Shown piece by piece: positions 46,432-54,067 of a DNA stretch of 64,000 nt (position 1 is its first letter; each line of letters begins with the position of its first letter). Source of the stretch: Ruegeria sp. HKCCD4315 (GTDB lineage Bacteria; Pseudomonadota; Alphaproteobacteria; Rhodobacterales; Rhodobacteraceae); contig NZ_WVRN01000001.1 of assembly GCF_013112245.1 (NCBI RefSeq), positions 1,368,501 through 1,432,500 of the forward strand, in the 5' to 3' direction. Position numbers and translations under genes: made by a program. The notes under the pieces are model-generated. The model saw only the letters and a program-made list of their open reading frames with translations. It ran no database searches and was not told the DNA's origin.

Positions 46432-47091
46432 CTATTCTGCAGGGGAAGCCTCAAGCTGAGACATGATCTCGGCGATCACTTTCTCCCACATCTCAGGGGG
46501 TTGAGCGCCCGGAACTGCATGCTGATTGGCAACAATGTAGGTTGGGACCGAGCTGACGCCCATTTCACGCGAATGGCTATCCCGATTGCGGATGTCGTCT
46601 CGGTCAGCGTCAGATTTCAGCAATTTCATGACAACGGCGGCGTCCATTCCGGCGCTGTCGGCGATGTCAGACAGTACTTCGGGGTCACCGATGTCACGGG
46701 CTTGTACGAAATATGCATCGAACAAGGCATCGACGACAGCGTTCTGTTTGCCTTCGATTCCTGCCCAATGGATGAGGCGGTGAGCGTCCAACGTGTTGGG
46801 CGTGCGCTTCATACCTTCGAAATCGATCTTGAGGCCCGCGTTTTCTGCGTGTTCCACCACAGGCGCATAGGCACGCACGGCACCGTCTTTGCCGCCGAAC
46901 TTACGCTCAAGATATTCGCGCCGGTCCATGCCTTCATCCGGCATGTCGGGGTTCAGCTGAAAGGGATGCCATTCGATGACAAAGGGGTGATCGGGGATAT
47001 TGGCCAGTGCCTTGTCCAGATGCGTTTTGCCGATATAGCACCAGGGGCAGATCGGATCGGACAGGATGTCGAGCTTGACGGTCTGGGTCAT
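46432..47091 (-). CDS. DsbA family oxidoreductase, FrnE-like
   Basis: A 219-residue cytoplasmic thioredoxin-fold protein of the DsbA superfamily. The redox site is CPWCYIG (about 15-21), and the closing motif SSVPTYIVANQHAVPGAQPP holds the cis-proline. There is no signal peptide, and the family relatives (FrnE, 2-hydroxychromene-2-carboxylate isomerase) act in the cytoplasm as oxidoreductases or isomerases. It overlaps the upstream acyl-CoA ligase gene by 4 bases, so both are made together, suggesting a shared catabolic or stress pathway. Confidence 0.9.
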   Translation of the reverse strand: MTQTVKLDILSDPICPWCYIGKTHLDKALANIPDHPFVIEWHPFQLNPDMPDEGMDRREYLERKFGGKDGAVRAYAPVVEHAENAGLKIDFEGMKRTPNTLDAHRLIHWAGIEGKQNAVVDALFDAYFVQARDIGDPEVLSDIADSAGMDAAVVMKLLKSDADRDDIRNRDSHSREMGVSSVPTYIVANQHAVPGAQPPEMWEKVIAEIMSQLEASPAE

Positions 47092-48605
47092 GTGGTTGGT
47101 GCCTCGAAATAGGCCGGCAACGCGCGGCGCAGGAGTTTGCCGTTACCGCCAGTTGGCAGGGCAGGCAGGTGGATGAAGGCGCGCGGCTGTTTGTAGCGGG
47201 CCAGATTTGTTTCGACATAGGCGCGCAGGGCCGCATCGTCCAGCTTTTCCGGACCAGTATAGAAAGCTGCTATCACAAATGTGTCCGGTTTGACCTCGAC
47301 CGCCGCTGCACCGACCTGCGTAATGCCCGGAAAACGGGACAGCGCGGCTTCGACCTCGACCGGGGACACGCGATAGCCGCCCGCGTTCATCATGTCATCA
47401 TCTCGGCCCAGATAGCTGATCTGGCCGTCTACCGCCATCGCGCCCTGATCTCCGGTCAGAAACCAGTCGCCTTGCATCCGCGCCTCGGCTTCGTCGGGTG
47501 CGTTGAGATAAGTCAGCATCAAACCGGGGTCTGATCGGTGTATGGCGATGGTGCCTTCCTGTCCTTGTGGTACTGGGCCGTCCGTCCCCAGGATCGCCAC
47601 GCGACGCCCCGTTTGCGGCTGCCCTAGCGCGTCGCTACGCGCGGGGTGGGCCGGGCTGGAAGAGATAAAGGTCGAGCATTCGGACATGCCGTAGGCTTCG
47701 AACAGGTCGGTGCCGGTGCTGGTGACCCATTTCTCATGCAAAGCGCGCGACAGTTTCTCACCCGCGCATAAGCCATGGCGCAGGTCGGGTAACTCCATAT
47801 GTTCGGACGTTTGCAGCATCTTTCGAAAGACACCGGGGGCGGCGGCAAAGATCGTTGCACGGTGCTGGCGCAATAAGGTCGGCAGCGCGTCAATACTGGT
47901 GCCGGGTTCCGGGATCAGGGCCGTTGCACCAATAGTCCACGGGTCCATCAATCCAGTGCCCAGCGTATAAGTCCAGTTGAACGCGCCCGCGTGGCACAAG
48001 CGGTCGCTTTCCCGCAGACCGTACCAGCCATCGACCATCATCTGCCGCGCCCAGATCGCCCGATGGGCGTGGGCCACGGCGCGTGGCTTGCCTGACGTTC
48101 CAGAGGTGTAGACGACATAGGCCATGCGCTCGGGGTCGCCCATGTCAAAACGGGCTGCAGTCAGATTTCGCATGGTTTTCAACGCATCCAATCCAATCTG
48201 CTTGGGGTGCGCAGCGCAGGCAACGTCGGGGTCGCGCAGAATGGCCGCTGGGGCAAGATCCGCGATCATTTTGGCCGTTTCAGGTTCCGTCAGTTGCGAC
48301 GATGTCGGCACAGGAACGATGCCTACTGCAATTGCGCCAAGATAGGCGATCGGGAAATCCACTGTATTGCCTAGCCGCATCAATGCGATGTCGCCGGGTT
48401 TCAAACCGGCTTGCAACAACCCAGCACCGGTGCCCAAAACGGCTGCTTTCAGATCGCGAAAGCTCCAATCCTGCGCGTCCCTCTCACGCAGCACGGACAG
48501 GGCAACCTTGCTGGGGATGCGATCCGCTTGGCCCAGAACATGAGCAGCCAGGTTAAAAGGTGTGGGGCAGGGCGCGGGCGCCCCCTGATCAAAGATGGAC
48601 AACAT
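47088..48605 (-). CDS. Acyl-CoA synthetase, benzoate-CoA ligase-like
   Basis: A 505-residue adenylate-forming enzyme of the ANL superfamily. Core motifs are YTSGTSGKPRAVAHAHR (phosphate loop), FEAYGMSECSTF, LTGDQGAMAVDGQISYLGRDDDMMNAGGYR (hinge) and GNGKLLRR, whose lysine is the catalytic residue for adenylation. The spacing and the AHRAIWARQM segment recall benzoate-CoA ligases, but the acid substrate cannot be assigned. It starts the minus-strand run ligase, dsbA-like, exporter, TPR, and is divergent from an XRE-cupin regulator 65 bases away, a likely local controller. Confidence 0.9.
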   Translation of the reverse strand: MLSIFDQGAPAPCPTPFNLAAHVLGQADRIPSKVALSVLRERDAQDWSFRDLKAAVLGTGAGLLQAGLKPGDIALMRLGNTVDFPIAYLGAIAVGIVPVPTSSQLTEPETAKMIADLAPAAILRDPDVACAAHPKQIGLDALKTMRNLTAARFDMGDPERMAYVVYTSGTSGKPRAVAHAHRAIWARQMMVDGWYGLRESDRLCHAGAFNWTYTLGTGLMDPWTIGATALIPEPGTSIDALPTLLRQHRATIFAAAPGVFRKMLQTSEHMELPDLRHGLCAGEKLSRALHEKWVTSTGTDLFEAYGMSECSTFISSSPAHPARSDALGQPQTGRRVAILGTDGPVPQGQEGTIAIHRSDPGLMLTYLNAPDEAEARMQGDWFLTGDQGAMAVDGQISYLGRDDDMMNAGGYRVSPVEVEAALSRFPGITQVGAAAVEVKPDTFVIAAFYTGPEKLDDAALRAYVETNLARYKQPRAFIHLPALPTGGNGKLLRRALPAYFEAPTT

Positions 48606-48670
48606 GGCCCTTGGCTATCGCGGAGCCTGCCGCGTTGCAAGCGCGGCAGACCGGGCCTATAGAGAAGGGC

Positions 48671-49294
48671 ATGAGCACTCAAGATCCAAAATCCCTGATC
48701 CGAATTGCCCGCGATTCCGGTGACCATACCGAAGTAGAACCTCTGGACCTAGGTGCGCGGGTGCGCGAGCTGCGCAAGGCGCGCAAATGGACTTTAGAAC
48801 AGGCTGCCACACAGGCGGGATTGGCGCGCTCGACGCTGAGCAAGATCGAAAACGGGCAGATGTCACCCACATACGACGCGCTCAAGAAGCTGGCGATTGG
48901 TCTTGAGATTTCAGTGCCGCAACTGTTCACCCCGCCGCAGCGTGATCAGGTGATCGGTCGTATGGCTGTGACCCGCACCGGCGAAGGGACGGCCCACGCC
49001 ACGGCCACCTATGAGCATGAGTTGCTGGCCGAGACGCTGACCAAGAAACATATGCTGCCGTATCGCGCGCGAGTGCGGGCGAGGTCGATGGATGAGTTTG
49101 AGGGCTGGGTGCGCCACGATGGTGAGGAGTTCATGTATGTCCTCACGGGCGTAGTGCGGCTGTTTACTGAGTTTTATGAGCCTGTCGAAATGCGCCGTGG
49201 TGACAGCGCATATTATGATGGCAGCATGGGGCACAATGTCATCTCCGTCAGCGACGAAGATGCAACGATCCTTTGGGTCACATCACTTGCTTAG
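48671..49294 (+). CDS. XRE family regulator with cupin domain
   Basis: A 207-residue regulator. The N-terminal XRE helix-turn-helix (LGARVRELRKARKWTLEQAATQAGLARSTLSKIENGQMSPTYDALKKLA, about 27-75) is followed by a C-terminal cupin barrel (about 100-205). The cupin shows the H-x-G-E-E-F-x-Y-V block RHDGEEFMYVLTG and the GDSAYYDGSMGHNV metal-site motif. The start at 48671 has gagaagg upstream. It is divergent from the acyl-CoA ligase gene, so it probably governs that run. Its 3' end overlaps the CsbD-like gene by 12 bases. Confidence 0.93.
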   Translation: MSTQDPKSLIRIARDSGDHTEVEPLDLGARVRELRKARKWTLEQAATQAGLARSTLSKIENGQMSPTYDALKKLAIGLEISVPQLFTPPQRDQVIGRMAVTRTGEGTAHATATYEHELLAETLTKKHMLPYRARVRARSMDEFEGWVRHDGEEFMYVLTGVVRLFTEFYEPVEMRRGDSAYYDGSMGHNVISVSDEDATILWVTSLA

Positions 49295-49522
49295 TGATGC
49301 GTGCGTGAATTCGCGGTTCAGACCTTCGGTAAACAGGAAATCTTCAACTTCTTCGTGCGCTTCGTTCATGGTTAGCTGGTGACGCTCTGCCAGATAAGCT
49401 TCGAACCCTTTCCGGTCCTTTGACACGCGCATCATGTCCTGATCCCGCAAGTTCGGAAAGCGCCGTTTTGCACGTGCGTAGGCCGCGCTCCAGTCTTGTT
49501 TAAGATCCGTCCAGTTCATCAT
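49283..49522 (-). CDS. CsbD-like small stress protein
   Basis: A 79-residue protein whose pattern is that of the CsbD family of small stress-associated proteins: MNWTDLKQDWSAAYARAKRRFPNLRDQDMMRVSKDRKGFEAYLAERHQLTMNEAHEEVEDFLF has the spaced M-N-W start, the aromatic W-x3-Y positions, the R-x-G central element and the V-E-D-F end. It is less lysine-rich than typical members, so the assignment is by pattern only. It is encoded opposite the XRE-cupin gene (12-base 3' overlap), and its upstream side is a gene-free region of about 510 bases. Confidence 0.65.
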   Translation of the reverse strand: MMNWTDLKQDWSAAYARAKRRFPNLRDQDMMRVSKDRKGFEAYLAERHQLTMNEAHEEVEDFLFTEGLNREFTHASLSK

Positions 49523-50035
49523 CTTTGAGCTTTCCTTTTGTAGCCATTAGGACTGCTCTCCCCCACAACAGCGTACGGAAAGGCTGCCGTAGGGTAAGAC
49601 ATGACAAAATGTCGCACCTTTCTTTCACAAATTATTTAGGGGTGGTGCCCGCTGCGAAAGCTCCGCAACGGGCGGGCGGGCCTGCAGTCGGTGTGAGTGG
49701 TGGCGGGCCCGATTATGCGTTCTCCGGCTCTGCCGAAGGGATCAGACGCGGTGCATGAAGGCGCATCTTCAAGTCCGCACCTGATCTAATTCATGCGCCG
49801 TGTATATATCTTTTGCCCGAAAAATAAAGACTTCTAATGGGTTTCACGCACAACTCACCGAGTGTTGATGAACCTCTTCGGCCGATCCAGACATCGTGAA
49901 CGTCCTATGGAGATGGAACGCCGTTGGTACCGTTTGCTGATACTCTGCGACGGATATTCGTTCATGCGCTCGTGTCGAAAATGATCAGCAGGAACTTGCT
50001 CAATTCTCGATGCTGCTGAGAGTTGAGGCAAAAGA
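49523..50035. other. Gene-free structured region
   Basis: No convincing coding region was found in this stretch. A plus-strand frame at 49525-49758 lacks family character. A tiny basic frame at 49868-49984 (38 codons, starting MNLFGRSRHRERPMEMERR) is possible but has no ribosome binding site. The GC-rich part (49640-49803) contains a hairpin (49647-49673) and a 14-bp stem with two G-T pairs (49746-49759 with 49790-49803). Part of that stem can also pair alternatively with 49777-49786. See findings. Confidence 0.55.
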
Positions 50036-50058
50036 ACCCGGGCTTGGTTGTCCCGGGT
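50036..50058 (-). terminator. Terminator of the YejA-like gene
   Basis: A 7-bp stem, 50036-50042 with 50052-50058, with a 9-base loop. On the minus strand it continues into ttcttttg. It lies 14 bases past the binding-protein stop codon. Confidence 0.75.
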
Positions 50059-50072
50059 CCGCTATCATTGGC

Positions 50073-51902
50073 TTAGTTCTCATCATACCACCAGACATCG
50101 GGCATGTATTGGGGGCCATCCCCGTAGATCGGCAAAGTGTCGGGGAACTTTAGCTCGCGGATATGCGCAATGCGCCCGACATCAAAGCTCCAGATCGGGA
50201 TCACATAGCGACCTGCGGTCAAGACACGGTCCAAAGCGCGGGTGGCCGTGGTGAAATCTTCGCGCGTCTCCGAGGCCAACATGGCATCGATCATCGCGTC
50301 AACGGCGGGCGAGGAAACACCCATTAGGTTGCGCGTTCCCGGCGTGTCTACAAATTCGCTGCCCCAGTAGAACCTTTGTTCGTTGCCCGGCGACAAGGAC
50401 AGGGCACGTCGGAAAGGCGTCATGTCGAAATCGAGCTCGTTCATGCGCGAGGTGTATTGCGCATCATCGACCTTCTCGACCACCAACTCGATGCCAAGAC
50501 GTTCCAGAGCGCGGGCGTAAATCTCGGCTATGGTACCAACATCTTGCACGACATTCAGACTGCCCTGGCTGATCACCATTTCAATCTTCAGCGGACGGCC
50601 TTCCGCGTTTTTGAGCACGCCATCCTGAACGGTCCATCCCGCGTCTTCCAGCAGCTTGACTGCCTGGCGAATGTTGCGTCGGTTGCGTTCCGAGCCATCG
50701 CCTTGCGGCAACTCATACCCTTCCAATGTGCCGGGCGTCAGCTCAGCCTCAAAAGGCTCCAGCAAAGCGCGCACCGGTTCAGTTGCCGGCCCAGGTTGCA
50801 TCGCCAGATCAGAGCCAGAGAAGTAAGAAGAAATACGAGGCTGTGCGCCGCCCGTGACCGTGTCGTTGATAAATTCAAAATTGAAGGCAAGCGTCAGCGC
50901 TTCGCGCACGCGCCAGTCATCCAGCGGTGGTTTGCGGGTGTTCATCACAAAGCCCGTCATCCCCGATGGTTTTCCATGGGGAATTTCGGTCTTGATCACG
51001 TCCCCGCGCTGAACGGCAGGAAAACTGTATTGTTTGTTCCATTTGTCTGCGTTGAACTCGCGCACGGCCGACAGTTCTCCGGCTTTGAAAGCCTCGAACG
51101 CGACAGATCCGTCGCCGTAGAATTCAATCCGCAGTTCATCGAGGTTCATGGTGCCGCGACGAAACGGAATGTCAGCGCCCCAATAGTCCGGGTTACGTCG
51201 CAGGTTCACATAGCGACCGGCCTCATAGCTGTCGATTATGTACGGACCGGTTCCGATTGGAACATCCTGTAACTTGGCATTCGCGAAATCCTTTCCGTCC
51301 CACTGCGCCTTTTGCAGGATCGGACGCATCCCGGCCAGCAAGGCCAATTCCCGGTCAGGGTCGTTGAACGTGATCCGAACCGAGCTCGGCCCGGTCTGTT
51401 CAATGCTGTCGATCTTGTCCCACAGCCCTCGGTACCGCAGATGCCCTTCGGTTCCGAGGGTCTCATATGACCAGATCACATCCTCGACCGTGACGGGGCT
51501 GCCGTCGGAAAATCGAGCCTCTTCGCGCAGAGTGAATTCGACCCAAGACCTGTCCGGTGCCGCTTCAACTGATTCGGCTAACAGCCCGTAAAGTGTGAAA
51601 GGTTCGTCCCAAGACCGACCCATTAGGCTTTCGTGGGTCCAAAACGGCAACTGCCAAGGAGAGGTGCCTTTTTGCAAAAACGGGTTCAGACTGTTATAAC
51701 CGCCGGTATTTCCGAACACCGCTTTGCCGCCTTTGGGCGCATCCGGGTTGGCGTAGGGGAGGGACACAAAATCCGGTGGTAGGGCCGGGTCCCCATACAT
51801 AGCTATGCCATGAGACGATTCTGCATGGGCGACAGACATGAGAAAAATGCTGGCGATTCCCGCCGCAAATGGTCGAAACGGTCGGAGAAAATCCGGGCTC
51901 AT
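50073..51902 (-). CDS. ABC transporter peptide-binding protein, YejA-like
   Basis: A 609-residue periplasmic binding protein of family 5. The signal peptide runs to about residue 27 (IASIFLMSVAHA, then ESSHGIAMYG). The mature start IAMYGDPALPPDFVSLPYANPDAPKGG is that of YejA and microcin C-type binding proteins, and WVEFTLREEARFSDGSPVTVEDVIWSYE is the family motif. YejA proteins bind oligopeptides and peptide antibiotics. No permease or ATPase gene (yejB, yejE, yejF) is adjacent, so this is either an orphan binding protein or a partner of components elsewhere. Confidence 0.92.
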   Translation of the reverse strand: MSPDFLRPFRPFAAGIASIFLMSVAHAESSHGIAMYGDPALPPDFVSLPYANPDAPKGGKAVFGNTGGYNSLNPFLQKGTSPWQLPFWTHESLMGRSWDEPFTLYGLLAESVEAAPDRSWVEFTLREEARFSDGSPVTVEDVIWSYETLGTEGHLRYRGLWDKIDSIEQTGPSSVRITFNDPDRELALLAGMRPILQKAQWDGKDFANAKLQDVPIGTGPYIIDSYEAGRYVNLRRNPDYWGADIPFRRGTMNLDELRIEFYGDGSVAFEAFKAGELSAVREFNADKWNKQYSFPAVQRGDVIKTEIPHGKPSGMTGFVMNTRKPPLDDWRVREALTLAFNFEFINDTVTGGAQPRISSYFSGSDLAMQPGPATEPVRALLEPFEAELTPGTLEGYELPQGDGSERNRRNIRQAVKLLEDAGWTVQDGVLKNAEGRPLKIEMVISQGSLNVVQDVGTIAEIYARALERLGIELVVEKVDDAQYTSRMNELDFDMTPFRRALSLSPGNEQRFYWGSEFVDTPGTRNLMGVSSPAVDAMIDAMLASETREDFTTATRALDRVLTAGRYVIPIWSFDVGRIAHIRELKFPDTLPIYGDGPQYMPDVWWYDEN

Positions 51903-51981
51903 TTTGGAAACAATCCTGCTCTGGCCTTATTTTGTTGGGATTCATCGTAGTGATGATTTTTCTTATTATCAAACTTTTAGC

Positions 51982-52010
51982 TTGGACGAAGGCGCAGAAT
52001 TGCTTATAAA
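51982..52010 (+). promoter_or_regulatory. Sigma-70-type promoter of a candidate small RNA
   Basis: The -35 hexamer TTGGAC (51982-51987) and the -10 hexamer TATAAA (52005-52010) are separated by exactly 17 bases. The first transcribed base would be about A52017. No coding sequence begins downstream before the terminator at 52066. Confidence 0.6.
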
Positions 52011-52016
52011 GGTTCC

Positions 52017-52092
52017 ACTGCTCGATAGGTTTCTTGCCTGTATGAAACCTGCCTCAATAACTTAACGCCCGCTTCGTGCGGGCGTTTTTTTT
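52017..52092 (+). ncRNA. Candidate small RNA, about 75 nucleotides
   Basis: The region between a promoter (51982-52010) and a strong terminator (52066-52093) has no reading frame of note. It holds a first hairpin, a 7-bp stem 52027-52033 with 52044-52050 and a 10-base loop ttgcctgtat, then a single-stranded linker gcctcaataactt, then the terminator hairpin. This is the layout of Hfq-type small RNAs. A leader/attenuator of the bdhA gene 111 bases downstream is the alternative reading. Not matched to a known RNA family from memory. Confidence 0.55.
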
Positions 52093-52093
52093 T
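52066..52093 (+). terminator. Strong rho-independent terminator
   Basis: A 7-bp GC stem (52066-52072 with 52078-52084), a 5-base loop ttcgt and nine T at 52085-52093. It is on the plus strand with no plus-strand gene upstream, so it must serve a non-coding transcript or attenuate the bdhA leader. Confidence 0.9.
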
Positions 52094-52203
52094 GGCAGTT
52101 CCGAATGTCCAGGTCCGGGATTTCAATTCCATATGTTTCCCCGTTTTCTTTGCAGGTGCAGCATGGCATGGTGCGCGAGGATATCGCATCAGGGAGATCG
52201 GTC

Positions 52204-52977
52204 ATGAGCCTTTCGGGCAAAACGGCAATCATCACAGGGTCAAATTCAGGCATAGGTCTGGGGGTCGCGCGCGAGTTGGCCAAGGCAGGGGCCAATGTGG
52301 TTTTGAATTCCTTTTCCGATCGGGATGAAGATCATGCGCTGGCTGCAGAGATTGCAAAAGAAACCGGAACCAACGCGCGCTACATCAAAGCGGATATGTC
52401 CAAAGGCGATGAGTGCCGCGCACTGATCGAGCAGGCAGGGGCCTGTGATATTCTGGTGAACAACGCGGGCATTCAGCATGTCTCTCCGATTGATCAGTTC
52501 CCGACCGAGAAATGGGATGCGATTATCGCAATCAATATGAACTCGGCATTTCATACGACAGCTGCGGCGCTGCCGATGATGCGCAAGTCGGGATGGGGCC
52601 GGATCGTCAATATCGCCTCGGCGCACGGTCTCACGGCCTCGCCTTACAAGGCGGCCTATGTCGCTGCAAAGCATGGTGTGGTTGGGATGACCAAGACCGT
52701 CGCGCTTGAGACCGCGCAGGAGCCGATTACCTGCAACGCGATTTGTCCGGGTTATGTTCTGACGCCTCTGGTAGAGGCACAGATCCCGGACACGATGAAG
52801 GAATACAACATGAGCCGCGAAGACGTGATCAAGAACGTCATGCTGGAACGGCAGCCTTCCAAGGAGTTTGCCACCGTTGAGCAGCTGGGCGGCACGACCG
52901 TCTTTCTATGCTCGGACGCTGCGGCACAGATTACCGGGACAACGATTTCGGTCGATGGAGGCTGGACCGCGCTTTGA
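52204..52977 (+). CDS. bdhA: 3-hydroxybutyrate dehydrogenase
   Basis: A 257-residue classical SDR. Motifs are TGSNSGIGLGVA (NAD binding), NNAGIQH, the catalytic serine in NIASAHGLTASPYKAAYVAAKHG (S, then Y-x3-K) and a C-terminal GGWTAL. The family wording (QHVSPIDQFP, and the PEEW-like segment MNSAFHTTAAALPMM) is that of D-3-hydroxybutyrate dehydrogenase, which links polyhydroxybutyrate and ketone-body metabolism to acetoacetate. The start at 52204 has gggag upstream; earlier ATGs add unconserved residues. The patatin-like gene follows after a repeat. Confidence 0.9.
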   Translation: MSLSGKTAIITGSNSGIGLGVARELAKAGANVVLNSFSDRDEDHALAAEIAKETGTNARYIKADMSKGDECRALIEQAGACDILVNNAGIQHVSPIDQFPTEKWDAIIAINMNSAFHTTAAALPMMRKSGWGRIVNIASAHGLTASPYKAAYVAAKHGVVGMTKTVALETAQEPITCNAICPGYVLTPLVEAQIPDTMKEYNMSREDVIKNVMLERQPSKEFATVEQLGGTTVFLCSDAAAQITGTTISVDGGWTAL

Positions 52978-52985
52978 GAATCCAT

Positions 52986-53033
52986 GGGGGCGCTGCCCCC
53001 ATACCCCCGGAGTATTTTTGAAAAGATGAAGGG
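52986..53033. repeat. Intergenic repeat, copy D
   Basis: It starts with the palindrome gggggcgctgccccc (52986-53000), shared with copy C, then runs atacccccggagtattttt and gaaaagatgaagg. It fills the space between bdhA and the patatin-like gene, ending 9 bases before the latter's ATG. Confidence 0.7.
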
Positions 53034-53041
53034 GCTGAGGC

Positions 53042-54067
53042 ATGAAACGTATCAATCTGGCATTGCAGGGTGGTGGAGCGCATGGGGCGTTCACCTGGGG
53101 GGTCCTTGACAGGTTTCTGGATGAAGAAGACGTCGAGGTTGCGGCCATTACAGGGACGTCAGCGGGGGCGTTGAACGGGGCCGCGTTCAAGTCAGGTATG
53201 GTGCATGCCGGGCGCGACGGCGCACGCGCAAGTCTGGATGCGGTGTGGGCGCGTATGGGTGCGATTGGCGATATGCGCATGGCCCATTGGTTCCGAGGGG
53301 TGGAGCCTGCAGCAATTTCCAGAGCTATGGAGTATTCGGTCCCTTATTCCATTGGCGAGGCGTGGTCCCGAATGGTGTCGCCTTATGCATATGGCCCATT
53401 TTACAGCAATCCGTTGGAGTCGGTGGTTGATCGGTTCAACTTTGCCGAAGTGTGCGCAGATGACGGCCCGCGTCTGTTTGTCTGTGCGACCTGTGTGCGA
53501 AGTGGTAAGATCCGTGTGTTTACCGGAGATGAAATTTCTACAGACGCCATTCTGGCTTCGGCGTGTTTGCCGACCCTGTTCAAGGCGGTCGAAATCTATG
53601 ATCCTGAAACCGAGCGGACCGAGGCGTATTGGGACGGTGGCTATACAGGGAACCCGGCGCTTTATCCGTTGTTTGCTGACGATCTGCCTGACGACGTGGT
53701 GATCGTGAACATCAACCCGCTGGAGCGCGATGAAGTGCCTGTCACGCCGCAGCAGATCCAGAACCGGATTAATGAAATTAGTTTCAACTCATCTCTGTTT
53801 CGCGAACTCAGGGCGATCAGTTTTGTGCAGCGGTTGCTGAAAGAGGGCAAACTTAAAGCCGGTGAAATGAGCCGTGTTTTGGTGCACATGATTGCGGATA
53901 ACGAACTGATGAACAGCTTGTCTGTTGCAACCAAGACTGTCCCCAATCCGGTTATCCTGCACAAGCTCAAGCAGGCCGGGCGCGACGCGGCAGATGGATT
54001 TCTTGCGAAACACAAAGACGATCTGGGCCAGAACAGCACAGTAGATCTGCCTGCGATGTTTGGCTGA
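53042..54067 (+). CDS. Patatin-like phospholipase
   Basis: A 341-residue lipid acyl hydrolase with the patatin catalytic dyad. The oxyanion loop is LALQGGGAHGAF (residues 7-16), the nucleophile is Ser40 in GTSAG (38-42) and the aspartate is D198 in YWDGGYTGNP. No signal peptide is seen. Family members hydrolyse phospholipids or act on polyhydroxybutyrate granules; proximity to bdhA hints at the latter, but this is inference. It is convergent with the DUF502 gene with no intergenic space. Confidence 0.9.
   Translation: MKRINLALQGGGAHGAFTWGVLDRFLDEEDVEVAAITGTSAGALNGAAFKSGMVHAGRDGARASLDAVWARMGAIGDMRMAHWFRGVEPAAISRAMEYSVPYSIGEAWSRMVSPYAYGPFYSNPLESVVDRFNFAEVCADDGPRLFVCATCVRSGKIRVFTGDEISTDAILASACLPTLFKAVEIYDPETERTEAYWDGGYTGNPALYPLFADDLPDDVVIVNINPLERDEVPVTPQQIQNRINEISFNSSLFRELRAISFVQRLLKEGKLKAGEMSRVLVHMIADNELMNSLSVATKTVPNPVILHKLKQAGRDAADGFLAKHKDDLGQNSTVDLPAMFG

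Noticed and set aside
49525..49758. A 77-codon plus-strand frame in the gene-free region
   Set aside because: No ribosome binding site, low-complexity glycine and alanine end, and no family resemblance; the region looks structured at RNA level.
51838..52065. A 75-codon frame running into the terminator at 52066
   Set aside because: It crosses the start of the antisense binding-protein gene and the promoter and has no ribosome binding site; the promoter and terminator fit a non-coding RNA better.
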